Assembly: GCA_947000775.1 (NCBI GenBank)
Contig: CAMQGK010000334.1
Span: forward strand, 5,094,501-5,158,500
DNA from: Pterois miles
Lineage: Eukaryota; Chordata; Actinopteri; Perciformes; Scorpaenidae
Direction: 5' to 3'
DNA length: 64,000 bases
Shown here: piece after piece, positions 1 through 12,073 of the stretch
Numbering within the stretch: position 1 is the first letter of the stretch
Layout: every line of letters begins with the position of its first letter
Translations under genes and position numbers: made by a program
Notes under the pieces: generated by a model
Databases searched by the model: none
What the model was told of the DNA's origin: nothing
The model's input: only the letters and a program-made list of their open reading frames with translations

Positions 1-18
1 TAACGTATACTCACACAG

Positions 19-584
19 TGGGCAACGACCATCTTGGACATCGAGCGTTCTTTCCCAGTCTGCCTTCGCAAGTCTTTTCGAGCCGGGGAGATGGTGACTG
101 TGGGGAAAAGCTGGGATGGCACACCCGACCGACGCTGGTGCTTCAGGTATTATGCACATGACTCATAATCACAGTCACTCAGCGGTGGCAACGCCACTTC
201 AAAGAAACTATCAAACCCAATGGTGTCTTGTTATATCAGGGTGGATGAGGTGAACTGGTGCCACTGGAATCAGAACCTGGCGATAATCAACGAGGATCCA
301 GGCAAGAATGAGACCTGCCAAGCCAACGGGTTGCAGCAGAGTGTCAGAGCCTTGCGGAGAGGTGAGATTCTCACTGTGCTCTCATGAATAAATGCATTGA
401 CAAATAAGTATATATTCATGTGGAGCGCACACTAACTTATTCATACAGATGAAAGAAAATCCTTTTTTTTTAACCCCCTCCAGACCGCTGGTCCACAGTG
501 GTTCCGCGGGTGGTGGAGCTGAGTAAGGGTCCACGGCCTCGTGATCTGGTGATAGAAATGGAGCCACTGGCGCCCAGGCACTGA
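19..584 (+). CDS. trpv4: TRPV4 cation channel, C-terminal exons (5' partial)
   Basis: Three exons, 19-146, 240-361 and 484-584, are bounded by AG/GT sites and join in frame (351 nt, 116 residues plus TGA). The product is the cytosolic C-terminus of the transient receptor potential vanilloid 4 channel, a calcium-permeable plasma-membrane channel gated by osmotic, thermal and lipid cues. Seen directly: WATTILDIERSFPV, then GEMVTVGKSWDGTPDRRWCF, then VDEVNW and INEDPGKNET, then LRRDRWSTVVPRVVEL. These match TRPV4 far better than TRPV1, which differs at ILDIERSFPV and lacks LRRDRW. The LRRDRW block overlaps the calmodulin-binding segment known in mammalian TRPV4. Two oddities: the aromatic stretch that follows KNET in mammals is replaced by CQANGLQQSV, and the tail ends EMEPLAPRH, shorter than the mammalian tail and without its terminal DAPL. 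The ankyrin repeats and membrane segments lie outside the window. It converges on fam222a. Confidence 0.93.
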
Positions 585-1895
585 GGGCTGCAGGAGACTA
601 GCACTGTCCTTCTTATAAGGAGACAGCGGAGAGCCATCAGCACCAGTGAGATCACACTGCAGGGGACGATTTGGCCAATGACTGTACTAATTTGCACAGA
701 TTTCATGTGCCTTTTGTTCAGAGAAAGTATAGTAAATATTACAGTAAGTCAGTGTAATAAGACAGAGGACTGAGCACACAGACACTGGATGTACAACGTC
801 TTAAAGAATTAATGATCTGAAAAACACCAAATAGAGTTAATAGCACCAAACATGAAAACCTAAAAATGGACACTATGAGCTGTAATTTTTTTTTTTTACA
901 CAGAATTATTTAGAAGTTATTATAAAAATGTACTGTACCTCTGCATTTCAGGCACCAGTGGCTGATCACTCAGGGATTCAATAGAGTCAAGATATTCCAG
1001 TATTTCCAGTCTCATTTTTAATAGCAAGCAGAAGCACAATTACTGTAAAGAAGAAAAGCTTTGATAGAAGTGCCATTGACAGATGTAATCACAATGGGGA
1101 GAAATTATTGCAATATACAGTATATTCATAGACTTATAGAGTAGAACATTCTTTTATACGCTTGCTTTATATTTAAGAAGTTCCTATATGATGTATCATA
1201 CAGATTATATTGTAAAATGTTTATTATTGAGGTAATGGGGGTTCAGTGTATAGAAATAGGATATATGTATTTTATAAAGTGCATTTTCTCTCCATTTTCT
1301 ATAACGTATTAATCAAATAGTTTCAGTCTCAGGATTGGACCGCCAGCTGAGGCAGCGCAGCCCTCATTTCAACTGAAACAATGCACTATGCCAATTTCTG
1401 ATGTGTGTATTATTATATGAACACAAAGACATTGTTCTGAACAAGATGGGCATGATGTGCAGGTTATAGTTGTCAAGCAAATATGCAAATGCGAGACAAT
1501 AGCCTTCCGTGTTATGGTTTGTCTTTGAATTTCCAGAGTTATTGTTCCTTTGCAGCTGGGGTATTTGCATAATCAACTCTCGGGCCTTGCCATTATGTGC
1601 TTCCCCCTATTTGCTGCAGTGTTTTCACTGCAATTGGCTCCTTGCCCTATAGAGCGTCTTGTTTATGCGCAACTACTGTATGTATACATGTATGTGTGTT
1701 ATTGTACTACATGACAGAGTTTGATTAAGAGCAGAGAGGCCATACAATTCATTTTCACAAACTAATTACTGTTGAGGGTCACAGGTCATTGTTCACTATG
1801 TGTACATTGCTTTTATAAAGAGACACATCTTTGCATTGTTATATTGTTTGTACATTCCTGTGCAGAACAATAAACACTGAATTTTTTAATGAACC
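585..1895 (+). other. trpv4: trpv4 3' untranslated region (predicted extent)
   Basis: AT-rich non-coding sequence follows the trpv4 stop codon. It contains no supported reading frame and no recognisable interspersed repeat. The end is set by the first AATAAA downstream of the stop, at 1869-1874, and the T-rich stretch after it. The true cleavage site is not proven. Confidence 0.45.
1869..1874 (+). terminator. trpv4: Candidate polyadenylation signal of trpv4
   Basis: AATAAA lies about 1.3 kb after the trpv4 stop. It is preceded by T-rich sequence and followed within 20-70 nt by TTTTTTAATG and a GAGATTTTTTTC tract, as expected of a downstream element. It is the first canonical hexamer after the stop on this strand. 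Confidence 0.45.
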
Positions 1896-4800
1896 ATACA
1901 GTAGTCTGAGTTCCAATTACTGCATGTAATTGTGAGATTTTTTTCTGAAGATGTTTTTCCATCAGTACTTGAAAGATTGATTGAATTATTTTATAGGATA
2001 TTTGCTACAAATCAGCACCAGCCAGAAATGATTTAATTTGACCAAATGTTCCATATGAATTTGTGAGGGAAGGTAAAATGAAACGGCACATTTGGGAAAG
2101 TGCTTAAAACACTACCCATTAAAAAGAAAAAGAACAGTTTACTACAGAAAGATTTTTGTGTTTTTTTTTTAATCTAGTTTTGTATTTCCATTTATGTTTT
2201 AACAGGATAGCAGGCTATATTTGGACAGACCTTTAAATATCTACATTTATGTTCATCTCCCTGTTATCACAGTATCGTTCTATAAATCATTGCATGAAAA
2301 ACTTACAGTTTATATTACCAGACAGAAAGTCAACAAGCAAATCATTATTATAATCTTCCCCAGGAGATTTTGATGACACAAGTGTGTTAATTTTCAGTGT
2401 TTTTTTTGTTTTTTGTTTTTTTTTTACAAATGCACATTCATTATACTCCACATTAAATCCAATTCTCAAACATTCTTTACGAGGATTTTGGGTTCTGTAA
2501 CTATCATGTGCAGTTCCTTCTGTGGCCTGCTGATGGCTGCAGAGGTCTAAACTCCTCTACTGTTCTGCATGTAGAGATCCCAGTTGAGGTAGACGCCTGT
2601 TAGCTATGTTAGAAACTATAGGGCACAAATATGTACAGTATTTTGTAATTATAGCTGTAAATATTGAATTGTCAGTGTTAACTGCTATTAGCACTATAAC
2701 CTTTAACAGGTATTAGTTTATAGAATGCAGTCCGCTTATGAAATATATTTTCCTGTGGATCTCAGGTCTCGTTGACCTCGCTGTAACACCCGGCCAGTAA
2801 TTACGGGCTTTTGCCTTCCTAATGAAACCACAGGCTGGCAACAATTTATGAACTGCTCCACTGCTTTTCACCTTTCATCATTACACCTCACCTTTCCTTT
2901 TCCTCTTTTAAATGCTACAGTGGTGATTCTCACTCATGATAACTAGGGCCTCACCCCTCACCTCCCATCCTCCTCCTCCTCTCTCCCCTCTCTGAGGCCG
3001 GCAGCGCTGAAGGACACAGGGAATCTCTCACCACCTCAGAGAAGAGGCTAATCCTCTTTGCCCCAACTTTAACTGGGCCACTAATCCTCCAGGTTTATCT
3101 AAGCAGTGAGCACCTACGCTGCTGACAACTTGGCCTGCCCTCCTCCCTGCAGCCTGTTAAGTAGGGCAGGGCTGGGTCCTGCAAGTGTCACTGTCAGCAA
3201 CTCTGGAACCGCACACTTGCACAGGAAGTGTGAGCTGTTAACAAAATGGCTTACTCGCTTGCAGCATGTGTGTGTGCTCGCTGCCACAAATGTGTCTCAA
3301 CAAACCAAAGTGAGAGCCAAGCAGGATCATGTTGTAACGGCCCTCATTTAGCAACCGCACATAAGGGAAAGTTGACAGCCTCTACCAAAGGTCTTAAGTA
3401 AACTAACTAGTTTAGATATTGGCAGTACAAATTGTTAAGCTATTGTCCAGCCAGTTAAGCTTTAAGGTGTTTAGGCTGATGAGTCTCAAGCGGATACGGG
3501 ACTGGACTTGGGCCAACTCATTCTTTATTGACTAAACAACACTCCAGACTGTCTGATGGCTTCAAGTACAACATTCATTGTCTGCCTGAGGTCCAGCAGC
3601 CAGACACAGAGAGGGAAACCTCCTTACATATTGGTCACACTCTCGCTAAACATTTCACCAAGTGACATTGCAAAAGAGGTGGATGGATAATCACTGAATA
3701 ATTCTCAGTCAGGAGAGCTAAAAGCAGGTTTCTCACAGATTTAAGTCAGTGCTAATTTTCTTCCTTGAAATAATTCCCTCCATAATCTCCAGTGAAATAT
3801 TTTACCAAGGTGTGGTGTTTCTAAATGTAATGAGCAATCACTGGAAGCACTGGGAGATGAGGAGCTGGAGACATATTGGTTAGGTTGCATGTGAGGTGAC
3901 CTTTCAGTTCATCTAAGATGAAACAAGGCTGCTGAACCCGAAATGATTCAGAGTGTCTAAACTGACAGGCGAGGGCACAGCAGCGACGGCGGCAGCAGAG
4001 CGTCAGCCTGCTGCTGCCCGGCCTCTATAGACATCTCTCGTGATTTATTGTGAAATTGCCAGGGACTCAATGTGGCGTGCAGGTGAATGAGTTTTGCTAA
4101 TAAGAGAAGCATTTCTGCTCCACAGAGCTCTTTTTCTGTCTGAGTGAGCGTGTATGAAATCAGTGCGCAGCCTCCCAGTACCACACGCTCTGGTGGAGGC
4201 GGCTGGCTCATCAGTCTATGGCTTATCTGATGCTTTAGGTGGGTGGAGAGGTTGGGAGTGAGGAGAGAAAGGAGGAAAAAAGCATCAATATTGAGTTCTT
4301 GAAGGTACCTATGTTGTTAAACATTAAGGGTTGGGTGTATGTTGTGCTGCTTATCTTTAGGAAGTGGACTTGAAACCATGGAGGCAAAATCCTGCTAAGA
4401 GAAATCATTTTTAACAAAAACACAGAATATTTTTGATATTGGAATATTGAGTATTAATGATGAAATTAAAATATAATGCAGAATTAAAGCAAACAATGTA
4501 GTTTGTCATTTTTGGAGGAGGCTTAGGGAGCAAAGAGGTGTGAGCTTGCAGTAAAAGATAAAGATCAGTGGCTGTGATTTGATTTAGTATCAAAAACAGT
4601 CATTTGAGCCAGCTGACATTCCCTTATTGTATGACTTAACTGTCCAGGCTTCAGAAGAGGACATCTTGTTTTGGCCACTTTTGGTAAATTGCAAGTAAAG
4701 AGAATTAGCTTGCCTTTGTCTCAGCTTAAGAACAGTTTCTCCTCATCCAGGATAAAATGTCAATCATTTCCACAGTATAACAAGGTACAGTCTCCTTCTA

Positions 4801-7800
4801 CACTATGGGCTGTTTTCCAGTGATACTTTGAAGCCTACGTGATGCCATAATATGCTGCTGCAAAGGTGAAAAAGGTCAAGTGAACAACAGGATTGTAGGG
4901 GGCGGCATATGGCGGTGATGTGCAAAGTGAATCCTAAGACTAATATGCTTACCTTCATTACAGTTAGATCTCATCCAGAGTCTTAAAAATTGTTTAAGAA
5001 GATGTTTACAGTGAGGGGGAGAGAGAAGAAGAAAGACCACAGAGGAGTATGGCAACAACACAGGCATAGAAGTCATCTGCTTTATTTACTTATGTCAAAC
5101 AATAATACATAAGAGAGGAGAGGTCAAATGAAAACCAACCATCTACATTAAAATAAAGGAATTTCAGTCCTGAGATTGACAAAAAGCAGGGAACAGACAA
5201 AATATCTACTGTGGTCGTTGGGATGGAGAGGGGACAGTGGCAGTTTCAGCAAATTGAAGATGATGGTTGTGGGGAGATTAGGGGGAGATTGCAGAACTGG
5301 AGAGGGGGTAGAAGGTAAGCAATCACTGGGATGCTTGGCTGTAGGCACATTCAAAAGTTGAAAACCCCACCACTATAGGATTTTACAGCTTTTTTTATAT
5401 TCAGACTTCTTATTTCGAAATCTAAGACTCGTATATTATCATTTTCCAAAAAAAGCAAGGTATTCTTTACATTTTTTCATCCTGAGGAGACAAAATCATT
5501 TTTAAACATAAATACAACACTGCAGGGAGAACAATAAGAGAGATGCTTAATAGATTTCCCATTTCCATATATATTATTTTCTCAAGGTTGCAGCACCCTC
5601 AGACTTTGGCAGCGTTGGTGCATTTGAGATCATTCGGGGGAAAACAGCCCTGTTTGTCCACAGGAACATTCTGAGAGCCACACAAACAGTGAACGGAAAC
5701 AGGAAGAAAAAAAAAAAAGCAAAATCCCCAGACTTTTGTGTTTAGATTGGATACAGCAATATATCCACCACATAAACTAGATGAATATTTGGAGGCCATA
5801 AGCTTTTTCAGCAGAACATACATAGATGTGATGCTGAGGAAATAAAAAGCTGTAAGCTCCTGGAGTTATGATCTGCTGCAATGCCTTTTAGAAAAGGGCT
5901 GTGCCTTTGGAAAAAGATCCTGATTTATTTTGTGATCTGTGCTGATTTTTACCTTGTCTTGTAATTAATAAATGCTTAAAGCAATAATTAAATTATACAA
6001 TGCTCACACACAACCCATTTGTTTTTATTCAGTAGCACTATATAGATGCTATAACTCTGTAGCAAAACACAGCAAATCTTCTAATGACATTGTGCAACAC
6101 AGCTATAAGGCTGCTGGGTTAACTATACAAGCCTCCTCAGGACCATCTGTATTATTGATTAAAGTATTTTCTTGCTAGGTAGGAGCCAAATGGAGAGGAC
6201 TGTCCTCATGACTTTATCTTCTGCAGACGTTAAAGAGGGATGCTGGGAAGGACTCTGAGATGAGAGCCCTGGGGGCCCAAGGGCAGCCAGGGGACAGGAC
6301 CGAGGTTGACCAAAGTGGTGTGGAGGGGACGTCACCCCCCCTTCCCACCCCCCTCTGTCATCTGTAGGTTAGAGAAGCAGCGCCAAGACTCTACAGAGCG
6401 AGCAGCTGCCTTTATTTTCTCTATCCCTCCCGTACCCTCTGTTCTCTGAAAGAGCTGACCCTGCTTTGAACGTTCTCCTCCCTTCTCAGCAGTATTTAAG
6501 GTGCATAATATACAACTAGACCTTTGCACTGGGTAAAGGTCTTCATGGACTTATTGGGATTTACTAAGGGATTTTTACAACCAGCATACGTCAATTCCCC
6601 CCACTTTGCCCTCAGGCCATCCTCCTGAGCGTCTCATTGCCCTTGAAAACGTGTTAACAGTCGATAGTCTGTAGCCACAGAGATAAGTTATAGATCTAAA
6701 TGTCCTTGTTCAGATGGCGTTTGATTGGTGCAATCTATCATTTCCTGGGTAACATAACTTTTTCCAACCATTAAAAACTTAATTACAAATGAAGATTTCA
6801 CTTACTAGAATTTAATAAATTGAGGCATAACACAAATCTTTCAGTGAGGAATGTGATTTCCTCAGAGCTTGAGTCTGAATATGCGGCCGCAGAGCCAAAG
6901 AGGGGAGGCTGAAACCAGCACCAGGAACATGGCAATTATCCTGATTACTGATGCTTCGAGGCTCCTCTGACCCCAAATCCCTCCCTGTATCTCTCTCCCT
7001 CTTTCTTTCTTTTGCTGAGATCTGTCACATTGCACAGGGCCCCTCAGCCAGGCAGGGAGCAACCATGTATAATCCAACAGAAAACAAATCCCCTCGATCA
7101 AACACAGCCCAGCTTTTTAAAGCAGGCCTCCGAGCCCAGGCGCCATGGTGCGGCGCTGAGGCCCTCTGAGACGCTGTGGAGGCTGTGATTTAGCAACCCC
7201 CCACCCCCCACCCCCCTTTAAAGCCCCGCTGTCCTCCCCTTCAACGCCAGCCAGCCAGTCCTAACCTTCAGTTTGTTTAAGCACTGCTGAACCCTGTTGG
7301 CCCCGGACAGGGGGAGGGTGGGTTTAGATAATGACATGCCATATGCCACTCTGCCTCTGCAGCTGAGTGAGCCATGCATGGATCAGCTCAGGCACAAATC
7401 TATTTGAAATTTAATTCTATTATCCTAATATGGGCTAAGCGTCCATTGTCCAAATCGGGAATTGTGGAATGGACCAGAGTTGCAGGGCTAAGATGCATCC
7501 CATCAATAGGAGCTCATTAATGTGTGTGAAGGACCAGGGGGACAGACAGTTTGGAGCCTGTACAGTAGAAAACGCTGCCACAAAGCAAAGACTGTGTCTA
7601 AATATTACCTTATATTTCAAATAACGTGAAGTGACTTACATATTTCTGCTAAAAAAAAATCCTGTTTATATTTTTTCTCAGTTTCATTCAGTTGAACTTG
7701 GCTCAAAATGGTCAGATTCCTCACAGTACCTAATAGGAAATCCCTTGCTATTTGAAAAGGGTTTGATTTCAACCTTTTGAGTGAATGAATACTCTCTACT

Positions 7801-9590
7801 GGCAGTGTCCAGCAGCCAGGCGTCACCCAATATTCCCATTAGCAGAGAGGCCTGGTGCCTCAGACCTCCACTGGTGGGAAAGGCCAGACACCAGAAACTC
7901 CACTGCCTCAAGTGTCTCCTCTTCACTTCAACATCATGTGACAGGGTTTAATGCTTGGATGCAGAAGCCAAACTGAGGGGATTTAGGGATGGGATGTATC
8001 TGTAAATCTGTCAAAATATTTCTACAAGACAGAAAATATGCTGGAATCACAGTGTGGCTGGGGTATTAAGCTGTTGAAACAACATGAAAAAATTTTCACT
8101 GGAATGTTAAGGAGGCTTACTGTGCAAATTTAAGCCAAGGGGCTTGGTATTCTTTCCACTGAAATCTTTGTCAGCCTTCAAAGACAGTAGCGTGTCTACA
8201 AACACCATTAGCTCAAAATTTAAGGCTCATAGTTAAGATTAAGTAAGGGTTATCTTAAGGGAAAAACAGGTCTATTTATGGAGAGAAAATGATCAAAGAA
8301 ACATTATTCGTCTTCAGTATTTATGTATGAATCCATTCTTTTTTCAACAATGCCGTCTGTCCTTTATCTTTGGATGGGCAAAGTGTAAACATTTAAAAGA
8401 TTATCAATTAAATATAGCAGGTTTCCTCAACGGCAGAGGTTTTATCGCTACAGTACAGAAAAGGATCCACATCAGACCTCATGCTCCGCTGTGGATCTCA
8501 CAGAGCTGCTGCTGAAACAACTGACTTCTAGAGGACATACGTTAAAAAATAATGACAGACTTCAAAGCCGGGATGTGGCCACTGAATATATTCTTAAAGA
8601 AATTTATTTTACACCTCAAAACAAAAAGGGATAGGGATTAGGGATGTGGTACATTGGGAATGTATTGACAACTGTAGTTTACATTTTTTGGTGTAAGCTC
8701 AGAGAAAAAATGTTAATACAGTCATAATAATTGCACTTCAAAAATCTAGACTGATGCCAGTATTTCCCCACAACAAAGCTCCGGCTCCCTCTCTCCAGTT
8801 ACTAAATTCAATTTGCCATTGAAATTTGACGGACAAAAGAAATGCTAATTTAAGACCAGAGGACTGCTGCACTGATCCAATTTTTCTCTTTCGCTCGAGT
8901 CTCACAAGGCAATAAAACATTGCAGTAATTTAAGTGCAGTACATTCAAGGGAATCTCACAGTCATAATAAATATTTCACTGCTCTGAATCATCAAGTTAA
9001 GACTGGCCTGGGCTAAATGTGCCCCAACCAGGGGCTGAAATGGACAATGGGGAGCAGTGAGCCTTGTCTCATTTCATGATGCCAGAGGACGTGAGGGCAT
9101 GATTGTTTCCATTTTGTATTTGTTAGGAGGATCAGGGGTGAATAGTACCCCCGAAATAGGACTTCCATTTGTTCTCACCTCTTTCTGTCATTGTAACATC
9201 TGACAGAAGTAGGGGATGTAGCACTGTTAACCACAGCAAGAACGGAGTCATGTGAGAACTTGATCTCTACTGTAGCTCCAGACAATATCTAAAGCCTCTG
9301 ATAAAAGGGAGCAAATTTACAAAATATCTCCTGTACATTACTCAGATATGATGTTTATGGGACTGGTGAATCAGTTTTTCAGTCTTGGTGGTAGAAATCT
9401 TATAATGACACAAATAAAAAAAAAAAAAAAAAGTCTGAGGATTTTGAAGAACACAAACTAAAATGCACACACACATGCACTCAGCCACATACACGCATAA
9501 ACATACACGTAAGGTCATGTAAATAACCTCCCAATCACATTCTTCATTGTAACATTTCTTTTTCATGTTTTTTTTGCGACATTTTCTTTT
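1896..9590. other. Intergenic region between convergent trpv4 and fam222a
   Basis: About 7.7 kb with no reading frame that resembles a protein; the short open frames are chance. It holds simple-sequence patches: a T-rich run at 2400-2426, C-rich runs near 6333-6353 and 7196-7216, and an A-run at about 9414-9433 followed by a short CA-rich patch to 9485. No clear transposon or RNA gene is seen. The two genes point toward each other, so no promoter is required here, although distal enhancers are possible. Confidence 0.6.
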
Positions 9591-10601
9591 TTAAATAAGT
9601 ATTTCAAGATTTATTGTAGATTCCAGTGTTGGTTAGGAAAAAGAACTCTCCGACCAGGTTCTTTCAGAACCAAAGCAGCAACTATGCCTCACACCAGGAC
9701 ATAAGAAACTGCACATCAGCTTTAGGAGGAATTATTAAATCATAAAACCAAAAAGCAAAAAAAAAAAAAAAAAAAAAAATTAAATTAAAAAAAGCATTTG
9801 AGACACTTTTCCCCATAGCAGCCAATGCATATAATATACCTACAAATATATAAAACAAAAAATAGGTTCAAGTTTTTCAAGTTTCTTAAATATATCATAT
9901 CCAAACTACCCAATTCCAAACTTCAAAGTTAACAAGATTCAAGCAGTGCAATTTATGTATCAATTATAACAGCAATAATAACTAATATTGTACTATCCTT
10001 TTAATTCAACCTTATGATCCTTACGCACCCGAGTATAATTTTAGTCTCCTTGTGTATCAGTACATTATGTATTTGTGTGTGTTTATGTGTTACAGAGTTT
10101 GGGATTTTGAAAGCAGCCCTAAGCTTCGGTCATTTTAAGACCCTTTCAGTGACAACCTACACAGTAGCTTCATCCTTAGTATTTGGAAGGGGGATACAAG
10201 TGCCGTATGCACTTCATGTCAAGCTATGATTCTCATTGAAAAGTTCAGGCAAGTAAAACAACAACAACAAAAAAAACTGAAGAAAAAAATAAATCAATCC
10301 AAAATTCCTATTGGCAAACCACACAATGGAACATCTGGAGAATCTTGAAATCCCTTTTTCTCTCCCACTGGTGATCTCACTACCACCGTTCATAGTTGGG
10401 ATTCCCACAGCCTGCCTTGAAACCACCAAACCTAGGGTCACACAGCTCAACAACTGCTCTTCTCTCAGTTCCCACACCAGTTAAAGCAGTGCCACTCTCA
10501 ACAATCTGTACCCAGAAAAAAAAAAAACATCTCTGTTCTTTAACTTTGATTTTCTTCACAAATTCACAACTCTTGATTCTCTTCCTCCTCTTCTTCCCCC
10601 T
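9591..10601 (-). other. fam222a: fam222a 3' untranslated region (predicted extent)
   Basis: Sequence between the fam222a stop and its first AATAAA. It is AT-rich and carries a homopolymer at 9757-9779 that would be a U-run in the transcript. Short open frames here are not credible genes. Confidence 0.4.
9610..9615 (-). terminator. fam222a: Candidate polyadenylation signal of fam222a
   Basis: TTTATT on the + strand reads AATAAA on the - strand. It lies 987 nt past the fam222a stop and is the first canonical hexamer on that strand. An ATTAAA variant at about 10000-10005 is an alternative, closer signal. Confidence 0.4.
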
Positions 10602-12073
10602 TTATCTGTAAACAGGGAGGCGGATGTGTGCATGCTGGTGGTCTAACAGACGTGGCACAGACACAGTCTCGTAGCCTTTGCCGAGCATCTGCTCCTTGAT
10701 GCAGGGTGGGTGGATGTCGTTGATCAGGTACTCCAGAGACTGCAGGCTGCTGCTCAGCACCGATGTGTTGCACAAGCTCTTGCTGGGCAGGCTGCAGCAC
10801 AAACCTCCCCCGCTGTCTATAGCAGGGTGGTGATGATGATGGTGGTAGTGGTGATGGTGGTGGGGGTAGCCCATCTCTCTGTGCCCCGTCACTGGCCCTC
10901 CTGTGGAGGTGGCCAAAAGCTCCTGGGGGTTGTAGCAGTCACTGTCAGGTGTCACCAGCACACTGTTCCATGGTGGGGCAAAGTATTGACCCACTGAGAA
11001 ATTTCCGTGCATACCCACACAGTTCAAAGGGGAAGAGCTGACTTTGTCCATCCCACCTCCTCCACTGGCACTCGCTGTCAGGTGGTAAGGTCTGGAGGAG
11101 GAGGAGGACACTTGTGTCGCTATAATCCCTCCCCCTGGAACACAAGTTTCGGGGGACTTACTGATGGCACCCCCTCCTCCACTGCCTCCGCTGTACATGC
11201 GTAGCACAGCCTGTTGATGATGCTGCTGCTGCTGCTGTTGTTGTTGTTGCTGCTGCTTCTGCCAAAGGATGTAGTCCATACCGTCTGCGTATGCACCAGT
11301 CTTCATCGCCTCTGCATTTTGAGCCGGCAGCCCTGGTCCCGTGTACAACATGTTAGCCTGGGGACCCATTCCTATCACGTAGCCTCCACCTGAGGAGCTA
11401 GAAGAGACCCCCATGACAGTCGTGCCCTGCTTGGAGGGGCTGGAATTTGATGGTGCAGTGGCCGCCCCTTGGCACACCTGCTGCAGGGCCTGGGCCTGGC
11501 AATGCTGGTTGATCTGATAGATGATGCTCTGGATGGAGGGGAGGTTGGACTGTGCGGGCAGGGCCAGGCCCCGGCCCCCTGTTACAGGAATCACTGAGCC
11601 AGCTACAGTGACATTCGGGGGAACCGACAGCACGGGGCCTTCTGGAGGCTTTGAGGGCCCAGTGTGGTATACCATTTGGCCGTGGCCACTGGCTAAAGTG
11701 CTACTACTAGGAGGTGGGTATGGGGCAACAGCTATATGGGCTGGAGAGAGCTTAGTCCGTCTGCCTTCGGAGTTCTTGAGAACACCTTTTGAAGGGACAA
11801 AGGTGGCTGTTGATGAGGACGATGATGAGGAGGCCTTGACGATGGCAAGCAGGCCCTGGTAGCCCCCTGTGTGGATATGTGGGTAGGGATTATAGCGTTG
11901 ACCTGTGGTGTCATATCCATTCACAGTCCGATTAAGGTGCTTGTGCTGGGGAACCCTGATGTTGGTGGGGAAGATCTTGATGGACAGAGGGCTATTGGCT
12001 GTCTTCTGAGCGTAGGCATCAAGTTCTGCCGCAGTGGGGTAGCGTGGGGAATGTGTCGGCACCACCAGCTCAC
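10602..12073 (-). CDS. fam222a: FAM222A (aggregatin), terminal coding exon, residues 33-522
   Basis: This exon encodes nearly all of a 522-residue protein and ends with TAA at 10604-10602. The acceptor is TCTCCCAG ending at 12074, after a long T-rich tract. The open frame continues upstream of it, but that part is intron. Two blocks identify FAM222A: residues 43-112 (RYPTAAELDAYA, SPLSIKIFPTNIRVPQHKH, RTVNGYDTTGQRY, GYQGLLAIVK) and the C-terminus from about 456 (SSLQSLEYLINDI, CIKEQMLGKGYETVSVPRLL, ending IRLPVYR). The C-terminus separates it from the paralogue FAM222B. The middle is low complexity: a serine run after residue 113, a glutamine run at 306-316, a histidine run at 437-448, and Gly/Ser patches. 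There is no signal peptide, membrane segment or known catalytic motif. Human FAM222A has been linked to amyloid-plaque aggregation; its normal function is poorly understood. It is convergent with trpv4, as in human. Confidence 0.95.
10827..10862 (-). repeat. fam222a: Histidine-rich tract inside fam222a
   Basis: Residues 437-448 are five histidines, one tyrosine and six histidines, encoded by mixed CAC and CAT codons. The tract follows GYP and precedes PAID, just upstream of the conserved C-terminal block. Such runs often promote nuclear-speckle targeting or metal binding; neither is shown here. Confidence 0.9.
11223..11255 (-). repeat. fam222a: CAG/CAA glutamine tract inside fam222a
   Basis: Eleven consecutive glutamine codons (residues 306-316) mix CAG and CAA in the order CAG2-CAA4-CAG5. 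A CAG-AAG precedes them and His-His-Gln-Gln follows. The CAA interruptions should lower slippage compared with a pure CAG run. Confidence 0.9.

Noticed and set aside
470..706. A 78-codon - strand frame
   Set aside because: It is antisense to the last trpv4 exon, which is clearly coding on the + strand.
10710..11862. Several open frames on the + strand opposite the fam222a terminal exon
   Set aside because: They are shadows of a GC-rich coding exon on the other strand and show no family resemblance.
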